Assembly (NCBI GenBank): GCA_009733575.1
Contig: ML769600.1
Coordinates: 1-64,000, forward strand
DNA from: Gymnopus androsaceus JB14
Lineage: Eukaryota > Basidiomycota > Agaricomycetes > Agaricales > Omphalotaceae
Length of the DNA stretch: 64,000 nucleotides
Direction: 5' to 3'
Shown here: one piece after another, positions 1 through 8,650 of the stretch
How the letters are laid out: every line of letters begins with the position of its first letter
How positions within the stretch are numbered: position 1 is the first letter of the stretch
Made by a program: the position numbers and the translations under genes
The notes under the pieces: generated by a model
What the model was told of the DNA's origin: nothing
Seen by the model: only the letters and a program-made list of their open reading frames with translations
Database searches by the model: none

Positions 1-7
1 CCCCGTC

Positions 8-400
8 CATTGCATTACGGACTGGGGCTGTAGCATCATTGCAATGTCGGTCGCGACGTGCAATGCGTTGGGGGTTATGTTCGACCCCACGCGTTGTATT
101 CCTCTACAAAGCGCCAACGGTAAGACGGACTGGACATTGGGAATTGCCAGGGACGTACCGTTTCGTTTTGGCGATGTAACTGCTATCCTCCAAGTCCATA
201 TAGTCGAGTCCCCCGCGTACGACGTTCTGCTTGGTCGTCCGTTCGAAGTCCTCACGCAAGCCCGGACTCAAAGTTTCCTGTCCGGTGACCAGCACATCAC
301 CCTAACCGACCCCAATACCGAGAGAATCATCACGATTCCTACAGTCCCTCGAGAGCCTCCGCGTTTTCGAAAGCCGGATGAACGAGAGTGGCGACTTTAG
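8..400 (+). pseudogene. Gypsy pol: C-terminal part of retropepsin-like protease
   Basis: The frame reads through from the window edge. It begins with a D-x-G-like stretch (TDWGCSIIAM, about 17-46) and continues to YDVLLGRPFEVL (about 215-250), the conserved end of retrotransposon aspartic proteases. The catalytic triplet appears as DWG rather than DTG/DSG, so the active site may be altered, but the first residues are cut by the window edge. It overlaps the reverse transcriptase frame by about 22 nt, which is compatible either with programmed frameshifting or with decay. Confidence 0.6.
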
Positions 401-1967
401 CGAGAACGACGTGGGGGTGGCATATACCCTTGTTGAAAAGCCACCGCCCACGCGTACGGAAGTAGGAGAGATGAGAGCTGGAGAGAAAACTTTCCTCGCG
501 GAAAGCACTGCACCCGAAAGGGTAGAGTTCGACGAGTTGGAGGATGGTGACGAGGCCCTCGTCGTAATTGAACTAGACAAAGAGACGCTTATTCCCAATT
601 GGGGAAATCTTGTTGACGACATATCGGTTGATAACATATCAATCCGGCTTCGATCCGAGATCATCGGTCAGGTGCCAAGTCCGGATCGCCTTGCTCTTGC
701 TTTCTATCACGCCCATGCATACTTCTTGTTCAACGAACAAGTATACGCGGGAATTCTCGAGTGTCCCGCAGTGTCGGTATGTCGTCCCGAGTTGTGTGAG
801 CCAGGAATCTCGGAGGTGTTCCTGGGCTCAGTCCTACCAAACCTCCCTAACCAATGTAAACACTTACCATTAATTCCAAATGACAATTCGTTCCCCATTC
901 CTATTTACGCCGCTGCCAAAAAGCGCTACAGGCCAGTACATCGACGTACTGTTCCTGTTCCAACAACGCTACCGGAAAAGTTCAGAGTTATTCGCCAATT
1001 TCCGTCAGATCCCCTCAAGCATCTGCCAATGCTCAATCCAAATCCTCCTCCGTTTACTCCCACTGGTCGATATACTCAAGAACGAAAGGAGATAATCGAC
1101 AATGCTCACGACCAGTCGTTCCTCTGGCTGGAGGAAATGAAGGCGATCCACCATCTCATGATGCTGCAAGAGGGTGCCTTTGCGTGGAATGAAATGGAGA
1201 AGGGTCAGTTTAAACATGAATACTTCCCTCCAGTCGAAATGCCAGTCATCGAGCACATTCCCTGGCGAGTTCCCGTCCTCCCCATTCCTCCCGGGTTAAT
1301 GGACGAAATCATCAAAGTCATGAAGGACAAGATTCGTTCCGGAATTTACGAACCTTCCAATTTTTCTTACCGTTCTCGTTGGTTCACGGTGGTAAAGAAA
1401 GACGGGAAGTCATTGCGAATTGTTCATGATTTGCAGCCGCTGAATGCAGTGACGATTCGAGATTCGTCAGTTCCACCGATATTGGAACATTTGGCTGAGT
1501 GGTACGCCTGTCGCGCAATTCTAGCTGCTCTTGATATTTTTGTAGGCTACGATGAACGTTCCCTAGCAGTCTGCTCCCGCGACCTCACCACCTTCCAAAC
1601 TCCCCTGGGTCCCTTCCGTCTAACCGCCATTCCCATGGGGTGGACTAATTCCGTTCAAATCTTTCATGGAGATGTGACTTTTATCAATCAGCCAGAAATC
1701 CCGGACTACACCATTCCTTATCTGGACGACGTCAACGTCCGTGGTGGTCCTACACGCTACGAAACCCCCGATGGGTCATTCGAGACAATTCCGGAGAATC
1801 CTGGAATCCGCCGGTTCATTTGGGAACACTTGCAAGTGGTCAACCGTATCCTCCAGCGTATGAAGTACGCGGGAGGTACCTATTCTGGTCTAAAGGCCCT
1901 TATTGCAGCTCCCGAGGCTTTAATTACGGGCCACCTAGTGTTCTTACGAAGGTCGCAAAATCGATAA
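378..1967 (+). pseudogene. Gypsy pol: reverse transcriptase segment
   Basis: The 529-codon frame contains the reverse transcriptase core. Visible motifs are an entry block WFTVVKKDGKSLRIVHDLQPLN (about 1381-1446), LGPFRLTAIPMGWTNS (about 1604-1650) and the catalytic YLDDV (about 1717-1732). The normal family feature after the thumb is a run-on into RNase H, but this frame stops at 1967, just after TGHLVF. The next conserved block, FLGTVGLCRSFI, continues in another frame. This is a single-nucleotide frameshift near 1940, so the polyprotein is broken. Confidence 0.9.
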
Positions 1968-1968
1968 T

Positions 1969-3115
1969 TCCAGAATCGCGAAGATAGTCAATTGGGGTCC
2001 GTTACTCAAGTTAACGGATGTCCGAGCTTTTCTGGGAACGGTGGGCCTGTGCCGTTCCTTCATCGACCGTTTCGCGCAGTTGGCTGAACCTTTGGTTCGG
2101 TTAACTCGAAAAGATATTCCCTTCCAATTCGGGGAGCTCGAGGCTCTTACCCAGCAGCGTCTGAAGGACGCAGTACTGGCTAGTGGAGCTATCCGTCCCC
2201 TGATCTACATTCACGGAATCCCTATCATTTTGGTAGTGGATACTTCGAATATTTGCATTGGCTTTATACTTATGCAGCCATCCCCTGAAAACCCCTCAAT
2301 CCGGTTCATCAATCGATTTGGTTCCATTACCCTCAATGCCCGAGAATCTAACTACAGTCAAGCAAAGCTTGAGCTGTATGGGCTCTTCCGCGCTCTCCGT
2401 GCTACGCATCTCTGGACTGTGGGAGCAAGGCACTTCGTGGTTGAAGTCGACGCTCTCTACATCCGGGGAATGATTAACAATCCCGATATCCAGCCCAACG
2501 CAACGATCAACCGTTGGATAGCTGGAATCTTACTTTTCGATTTCACGATGATTCATGTCCCTGCGGAACGTATAGCCGCAGATGGTGTCTCACGTCGTAC
2601 TCCCCAACCTGATGATCTGTCAGAGGATGATGGGGAGCATGAGGATTGGATAGACCGTGCAAACGGTTTCCTTCATTTCCTGAACCCATCACCCCTGAAC
2701 CATCTTTCTCCCCTTCCTGCATTCTCATCGGAAGCCATTTCCTCCCCAGATTCGTCAACGGACGAATCCACCCCTTACGACTCCATTCCTCGTTCTAAAC
2801 AAGCTGAACGCGTCGAGTCGAGATTAGACTCCGTACGGGAGTATCTTACTTGCCTGCAGAGACCAGAGGGTCTCTCGGACGACCAATACAGTGGTTTCAT
2901 TCGTTATTGCTTGAATTTTTTCGTGGACGAGACCGGTCGGCTATGGCGAAAGGACGTTCAGGGTTGTCACCGTCTCGTCATTCCCAAAGCTCGTCGAATC
3001 TCCGTTATTCGCGAATGCCATGACCGAATGGGTCATAAAGGTATCTGGGCCACAACAGCATCCATCCGTGAACGTTTTTGGTGGCCCAAACTCAACGACG
3101 AACGTGAAATGGTTT
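1969..3115 (+). pseudogene. Gypsy pol: RNase H and integrase zinc-binding segment
   Basis: The frame carries the connection block (FLGTVGLCRSFIDRFAQLAEPL, about 2029-2095). An RNase H domain follows with its acidic residues all present: LVVDTSN, KLELYGLF, VEVDALY and AADGVSRR. Next comes a linker rich in Ser/Pro/Asp and the start of the integrase HHCC zinc module (ECHDRMGHKGI, about 3013-3045; FWWPKL, about 3076-3093). The two cysteines (CHLCQ) sit in the next frame from about 3120, so a frameshift falls inside the zinc module. Confidence 0.88.
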
Positions 3116-4187
3116 ATTCAGACCTGTCACCTTTGCCAACTTCGACAAACGGAGAAACTCCGTATCCCTCCAGTGGTCGCAGAACCACTTGGTCTTTTCG
3201 CAAAATGCTACATGGACACGATGGAGATGCCATCGTCAGGAGGTTTCAAATACCTCGTTCACGGTCGTTGTTCGTCCTCCGCGTATCCCGAATTCCGCAA
3301 ACTCCGTCGTCAAATCGGGGGATGCTATTGCCACCTGGATTTTCGAGGACATTCTGTGTCGATGGGGAGCCTTACGAGAAATTGTCACTGATAACGGGAC
3401 CCCCTTCCTCAAAGCTCTCGATATTCTAGCTAAAAGATATGGTATACGCCATATCACCATCTCTACTTACAATTCGCAAGCGGCTGGTGTGATTGAGAGG
3501 CGACATTTCAATGTCCGGGAAGCTCTCATAAAATCAGCGGATGGAGATCCCTCGAAGTGGTCTCCCATCGCTCCTTCAGTCTTTTGGGCAGAACGTGTTA
3601 CGGTGCTCCGTTCTGTCGGTGCAAGTCCCTACTTTCTGGCCCATGGTGTCCACCCCATCCTTCCAATCGACCTCGTTGAAGCTTCCTACCTCCTTCCCCC
3701 TCCCGGTTCCACACTTTCCACTGTCGATCTCATAGCACGCCAGTCGCGGGAACTCCAAAAGCGTCTCGAGGATATAGAGGCCATGCGGTTGAGGGTGTAC
3801 GGGAAGCGTTTGGAATGGGTCAGAAAAGTCGAAGAGGACCATGCTGCGTCCATAAAGGTCTACGACTTCGTTCCAGGTCACTTGGTTTTGGCTCGAAATA
3901 CACGAGTCGAGAAGACCTCAGCAAAGAAAAATCACATGCGGTATATGGGTCCCCTAATGGTTATTCGACGGAATTGTGGGGGTGCATATATAGTTTGCGA
4001 ACTCGACGGAACGGTCTGGCGTCGTCCAGTCGGGGCGTTTCGTCTCATTCCGTATTTCTCTCGGTTATCTCTTCCCCTCCCGGATCTCGACGACTTCCTG
4101 GATGTTCCAACGGCTGAATTACAACGGATGGAAGGTTCTTTCGAGGAGGATCCGGAGGAGACAGTGGAGCTCGAGGTTCCTTCGTAG
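3116..4187 (+). pseudogene. Gypsy pol: integrase catalytic core and C-terminal domain
   Basis: The integrase catalytic core is split over two frames. The first acidic residue lies in CYMDTMEMP (about 3207-3233, frame 2). After a shift near 3260-3280 the frame carries VTDNGTPF (about 3387-3410) and GVIERRHF (about 3487-3510), completing the D,D35E triad. Downstream, LVLARNT and MRYMGPLMVIRRN match the GPY/F-type C-terminal region of Gypsy integrases. The last frame ends at 4187. Domain identity is clear; the copy is not intact. Confidence 0.9.
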
Positions 4188-4313
4188 TGTGTCCCCCCAT
4201 TTTCGTTCATTTTGTTTTCTTGTTTCTTTCTTTTTTCCTTTCTTTCTCTTATTACAGATATTTGTACGATTTCATACATTTTTGTTTTAATTCACTGAAA
4301 CAGAATCTTTTCC

Positions 4314-4979
4314 CTACTCCCTGCGTCCTAAATTGTCCATCGCGTTCCATACGGCCACTATTCCATTCCGACCTCCTCCCTCCGCTTCATACAACTCGCT
4401 GATCGCGAATCGTCCTGCAACATCCCCATACTCGTGCCCATGCACTTCCGAATCGAAGTCGTCGAAGCGCGGTCCATCCATGTATTGATCGTTCAGGTAC
4501 CGAATGCACGCCCTGAGGTTGGGCTTTGTAACAAATCTTTGGGGACGGTCAGTATTGGAACTTGCAACATCGCGAATCACCCACCTATCCCTGCCAAAAT
4601 ATGCAACAGTTTTGTTTACTCCGTCGCTTCCTCGTTCGTGGAAGATCACTGCCGGTATTGGACGCGCTAGCCCATAGTGGCGGATCATTGACCGCTCAAG
4701 TCCAATGGCGGCCTCCGTTATTTCAATTGGAAGGGATCGAAGGGTTTCTCCATCCATGGTATGGAGGTGGAGGAAGAATTCCTTGGGGTACATGGGATTG
4801 TCGTTGGCGCCGCGTTGGCGCAATACCTTTTCCAATTTGACCAGAGCCCAACCGAGATTGAACGTGTTCGGGCCATTGCGACTGTCATTCCATTCATCCA
4901 GGCAGCGTTTGAACTGGTCTCGAAGGTATTCGCGACGGTGGTCATCTTCACTGGGCATCGTTTTGGGGGGTCTATTCAT
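4314..4979 (-). CDS. Antisense ORF of unknown function inside the Gypsy element
   Basis: An ATG-initiated frame of about 221 residues lies antisense to pol, between the integrase and the 3' LTR. The frame is open further upstream, to 5039, without another ATG. It is uninterrupted although pol beside it is frameshifted. The protein is acidic and hydrophilic with no signal peptide or membrane segment, and it contains stretches such as FGRDRWVIRDVA and GHEYGDVAGRF. I do not recognise a domain. It could be an accessory gene carried by this element lineage, a captured host fragment, or a chance frame. Confidence 0.45.
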   Translation of the reverse strand: MNRPPKTMPSEDDHRREYLRDQFKRCLDEWNDSRNGPNTFNLGWALVKLEKVLRQRGANDNPMYPKEFFLHLHTMDGETLRSLPIEITEAAIGLERSMIRHYGLARPIPAVIFHERGSDGVNKTVAYFGRDRWVIRDVASSNTDRPQRFVTKPNLRACIRYLNDQYMDGPRFDDFDSEVHGHEYGDVAGRFAISELYEAEGGGRNGIVAVWNAMDNLGRRE

Positions 4980-5162
4980 ACAATGACGGGGCTTTTGTAC
5001 CAATTGGCCTACTTCTTTGGCTCGCGTTATGCGCCACAACCTCGTTGTGGGTGAATCCTCTTGGGAACGGTCTTCTTCTCATTTCCTCGAAGTTTTGTTT
5101 CTCTTTGTGTTGTTTTCTTTTGTTTCGATATCTTGGGTACTTTATATCTTTTTTTTTTTAGT

Positions 5163-5172
5163 GAAGAGGGGG
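5163..5172 (+). other. Polypurine tract of the Gypsy element
   Basis: GAAGAGGGGG directly precedes the TGTCGCGC start of the 3' LTR. This is the position and composition expected of the plus-strand primer for reverse transcription. Confidence 0.7.
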
Positions 5173-5213
5173 TGTCGCGCCTCATACGCGTCTGTACGCG
5201 TATGAGCGCGACA
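5173..5213. repeat. Imperfect palindrome at the LTR tip
   Basis: The arm 5173-5190 (TGTCGCGCCTCATACGCG) pairs with 5197-5213 (CGCGTATGAGCGCGACA) around a 6-nt loop, with a single bulged C. Confidence 0.85.
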
Positions 5214-5505
5214 AGTCCTCCGGACTTGACATGGACAACTATTACATGTATATACCTAAAGACCGAACATTCTACTTACCTACGTACAGGGTCTCGGTCT
5301 CGCCGAGACTCGAACTATTACTTACTTACTGCTATACGCCGAGTGTCAAACGCTCGACGTCCTGGTATTTACACTGGACGTTCGTAGGTAGAAATAATAT
5401 CTTGTTTTTCCCCCATTCTTACCTAGTACTGAGCGAACTGCGAGAGTTTACCCCGCCGCACTCAAAGCATCGTCTCCTGCACACACGAGACCTAGCTTTA
5501 CAACA
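5173..5505 (+). repeat. 3' LTR of the Gypsy element (333 bp)
   Basis: It starts TGTCGCGC after the purine tract and ends TTTACAACA, giving the canonical TG...CA borders. The right border is placed where sequence similar to the F-box pseudogene copy at 22.3 kb begins (TTTGTGTGGAGGGAAAG). The first 41 nt form an imperfect palindrome. The 5' LTR is outside the window, so identity between LTRs cannot be checked. Confidence 0.7.
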
Positions 5506-5558
5506 TTTGTGTGGAGGGAAAGTTTTCTAAGTCTGAGTGGTTGTGTGGTAGGAAAGCT

Positions 5559-5574
5559 GCGTAGGAAATACTTT
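5559..5574. repeat. Target-site duplication of the LINE, left copy
   Basis: GCGTAGGAAATACTTT, identical to 7670-7685. The last bases merge with the T-run of the element tail. Confidence 0.85.
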
Positions 5575-7669
5575 TTTTTATTTTTATTTTTATTTTTTTT
5601 GGAGAGGCGCTTTACGGGCCTCTGCAGCCGACCAAGTCGTCACATTCAGAGGCCCACGCTAGTTTGTGCAAGGGACAGACCTTGCTTGGGTTAGAACATA
5701 GTAATTGTAGCAGCATAATCATAATCATAAAACCTCCGCGAGGAAATGCATTTACGCACTGAGTGTGGGACTCACATACTGGGGGCTTCTCTCCTTATCC
5801 TACACCACTTACCTCTTCTCTCTGCCCCCTTGTAATACCCACTAAAACCCCGCTTGTTGTTGTCCAATCTTCGGGAAGCTCTTCTTCACCCATGAGTGTC
5901 CCTTCCCAGGTCTGGGTTACCAGGATCTTTGACAGAGCTTTTGTCTCATAACGAGGATGAGTCATTTTGCAGTCCAATTCTAATCGGTCATTTATCATTT
6001 TAACCCATCGGTTTTGTACTTCAGTTTCTGTGAAGGGGTTTCCTTCATTTGCAATCTCCCGCTCACAGCGGAGGACCCAGATTAGGTATGCAGACTCTGC
6101 AATTAGGACCTTCCAGAGTCGGTTTTCACCCGCATTTTTTGCTCTGGCTAGCCCACATCCTAGGATGTCTCCCAGGCTCAGGAATGTCCAAGGTGTTGTG
6201 CTGTTTTTCAAACCCCAAATATCACCAGCCAGGCTCCATATGGTGTTCTGACCTGGGGATTCACATTCTGTTAGGATGTGTCGGAAGTCATCGACTTTAC
6301 CACATAATGTACAGAAAGCTCGTTCTTGGAGCTCGGGGCTCATGTTTCCTCTAAGCCAGTGTGTTCCGGTCCAATATGCATCGTGAATAATCATCCACAT
6401 GAAGTCGCGTGTTTTACGTTCAAGATCCTTATGTCGGATTGCTTTCCAGATGAGTTCAGATGTTGGGATGTAGTTAAACCTATCTTGTATGCTGTCTTTT
6501 ATTCGGTTCAGGTTGTCCTCTGTCCTTCTCCTGACCATCTCATTTCTTTTAGTTTGTATTAGCTTGATTATCCTGTATGCTAGGCCCTGAGTTAGGGATT
6601 TGAGTTTGGCACCTGTTATTTGGAGTGTAGGTGGGGGGAACACATTCACATAGCTTGCTCTGTCTTTTTTGACTGCAGTGTTTGCCAGAGCTCTTGCTCC
6701 CCTTTTGTCATTGTTGTCATCTTCCCTACCTGACAGACTTATTAGTGTTGGGGTTTTCCTGGCTCTAAAGCTTGCAACTGTGCTTTGGAGGACAGCAGCA
6801 TTTCCAGCATTGAAGAACCCCTCATCCTCAAATTTTGATGGGTTCTTGAGGAAGGAGTGTACATATTTGGATCCTGTTTTAATGTTGAGACTTAGTTTTG
6901 GGTCCAGGACTTCCACAGCTAATTTTGCTGCAACTAGTTCCCCAGTTTCCTTGGATTGGTCTAGGTATTTAGGGAGTTTTGCAGCCCTATTGTTGGGGTG
7001 CCCATTGGAGATGAACACTGCAGCACCTGCTCGTGCATCTTCTTCTCCCTTGTTTTTGCGAGCCACATCAATGCTGACTTTCAGCTGTCCAATATTGGGT
7101 GTTGGTTTTAGGCTTGGTAGCTCATTGGTTGTTGGTAGGGCCTTGTCTGTGAAAATTCTAAAGATATCACCCAAGGTGCCATCAGTTGTGACTCGGTTAT
7201 CAAAGGGCATGATATTCTCTGTTGTGTTACTATCCACTTCAGGTAGGTACTGGTAGTCCTCCGGTAGCTCATTTCTGGGGTCCCATTTAGGAGGGAGTGT
7301 GTCAAGGAGCTTGACAGCTTGTCGTGCACATGCATGTGGGTGTTCACATGCATATGCCTCACGCATAAACTCACATTCATCACATTCACACAATGTTGTT
7401 GGGGAGTGATTATTGCATTGGATGAGATTGGCCATACTTTCTGCATCCCCAACTGTTCGGACTCCATGCTTTGATCTCAAGCATATGCTAGCAGGTGTAT
7501 GGTTCATTGTACGAATTTTTTTGTCTGCTTCTTTGTGGTACCATATTGGCATTGACCAGAGGATCTTCCTTGAAAAGGCTATGCCTTCAATTCTAAGGCA
7601 TACTTCTTAGCTGTGTCAGTGAGTGATTTCAGCTCAGTCGTCTGGTTCTTCCCTTTCAGGTATGACTGC
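5575..7669 (-). mobile_element. 5'-truncated non-LTR retrotransposon (LINE) with target-site duplication
   Basis: The element lies on the minus strand. Its A-rich tail appears as the T-rich run at 5571-5600. Its ORF ends are RNase H and a zinc-knuckle region. It is bounded by a 16-bp direct repeat GCGTAGGAAATACTTT at 5559-5574 and 7670-7685. The host sequence on either side is contiguous in the related remnant at 21.4-22.7 kb. The reverse transcriptase is absent, as expected of 5' truncation during target-primed reverse transcription. Confidence 0.88.
5795..7552 (-). pseudogene. LINE ORF2 C-terminal fragment (RNase H plus zf-RVT)
   Basis: The open frame has 585 codons. An RNase H-like region (about residues 150-300) shows EDARAGAAVFI, TGELVAAKLAVE and TGSKYVHSFL. 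Compared with active RNases H, the first Asp motif reads SIDVARK and the second Asp is replaced by Gly in KTGSKYV, so catalysis is doubtful. A zf-RVT-type block CTLCGKVDDFRHILTEC lies near residue 420. This arrangement is typical of Tad-like LINEs of Agaricomycetes. The frame can be read about 20 codons upstream of the ATG, up to a stop, and no reverse transcriptase is left. Confidence 0.85.
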
Positions 7670-7685
7670 GCGTAGGAAATACTTT
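7670..7685. repeat. Target-site duplication of the LINE, right copy
   Basis: GCGTAGGAAATACTTT, followed by host sequence AAAGAAAGTTTCCCATTG, which continues the interrupted F-box-like remnant. Confidence 0.85.
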
Positions 7686-8650
7686 AAAGAAAGTTTCCCA
7701 TTGCCCCCAAAGAGACAACTGTTCCAGGTCCGGGCTGTTTCTCACCACAACGATGAGTGCGTCGACAATAAAAGACCAGAATTCTTCGCCACCAAACCCG
7801 GCGAATGACAAGGATTTTAGACTATGAAATTTTCAAGTCCAAATCGCGTATCCTTCCCCAGATTATAGATAGATCGAATGACGGCAATGTACATTAAATG
7901 TGAACGTATCCAGTGAAGGAAGGCTAACTAGATGTTTTAAGATGGAGTTGAAATTGAGACTTTTTCCGTTAGGAAGCCTAGTTGTTTTAACAAACGAGAT
8001 ATACCACCGGACGCGTATATCGAGCTATATCAGAAATGAACGGATACGGTGTATATCTCTTAAAAGCTCACTCCACAGAATTTACTCTATCCAATAACAA
8101 CATATATAACATTTCTCAAGTCGCTCAAAGGCTTTTAGCTAATGGTCCGAACAGAGCTGCGAGATTAGTTCGATCTTTCCATTGCCTTGTTGGACCAATT
8201 TATTATCGGGGTAGTATGGTTGGTCGGTGGTTATGAAGAGACTTCGAGCATATTGGAGCTGGGATTTGGTCCGTTCAGCTTGGTTTTCATTACATATGAA
8301 TCGAATGCTGCCATTGAACAGTTTGATTTCAAGAGTGACATAGAGTGTCGGGTCAACAAGGGGACGCAACTTGCTAACAGCAAAGCTCAACAGTTGTACG
8401 TCCAGGCCGCCCCGAGGTCAGATTCCTATACGATTTGGTTAGAATTTTACCAACTTCGAGAAGATCAATGATCTTGTAGAGGAGCTCGTTAGGGAAATCC
8501 TGTAGGGAGATCGACTCGGAATGCATGGAGGATGGTTCGAGGTACAGGAGAAAGTGCGGATGAATAAGTAGCTGTTGAAACTTGTTACGAGGAAAGTGAA
8601 TCCGTTTGCTCAGATGGCAATCCAAAAAATACAACACGACGAGAACGTTT

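Larger units (their letters stand above)
1..5505 (+). mobile_element. Ty3/Gypsy LTR retrotransposon, 3' part (5' end outside window)
   Basis: The order protease tail, reverse transcriptase, RNase H, zinc-binding and core integrase, then a purine tract and a TG...CA-bounded LTR, is the Ty3/Gypsy (Metaviridae-type) order. The window opens inside the protease, so gag and the 5' LTR are missing. Pol is spread over all three plus frames by at least three frameshifts, so this copy is probably dead. The 3' LTR ends against sequence that matches an F-box-like pseudogene, which was therefore the insertion target. An uninterrupted ORF on the opposite strand lies between integrase and LTR. Confidence 0.93.
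5506..8600 (-). pseudogene. F-box-like gene remnant split by Gypsy and LINE insertions
   Basis: The start is near 8526 on the minus strand. It reads MHSESISLQDFPNELLYKII, which resembles an F-box (LQDFPNELLYKIIDLLEV). The reading frame is lost within about 30 codons. The segment 7686-8526, and after the LINE the segment 5506-5574, are both similar to the plus-strand remnant at 21.4-22.7 kb; examples are the blocks AGGAAAGTTTTCT(A/G)AGTCT and AAAGAAAGTTTCCCATTG. Frameshifts, one LINE and one LTR element make it non-functional. F-box proteins normally bring substrates to SCF ubiquitin ligases. Confidence 0.7.
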
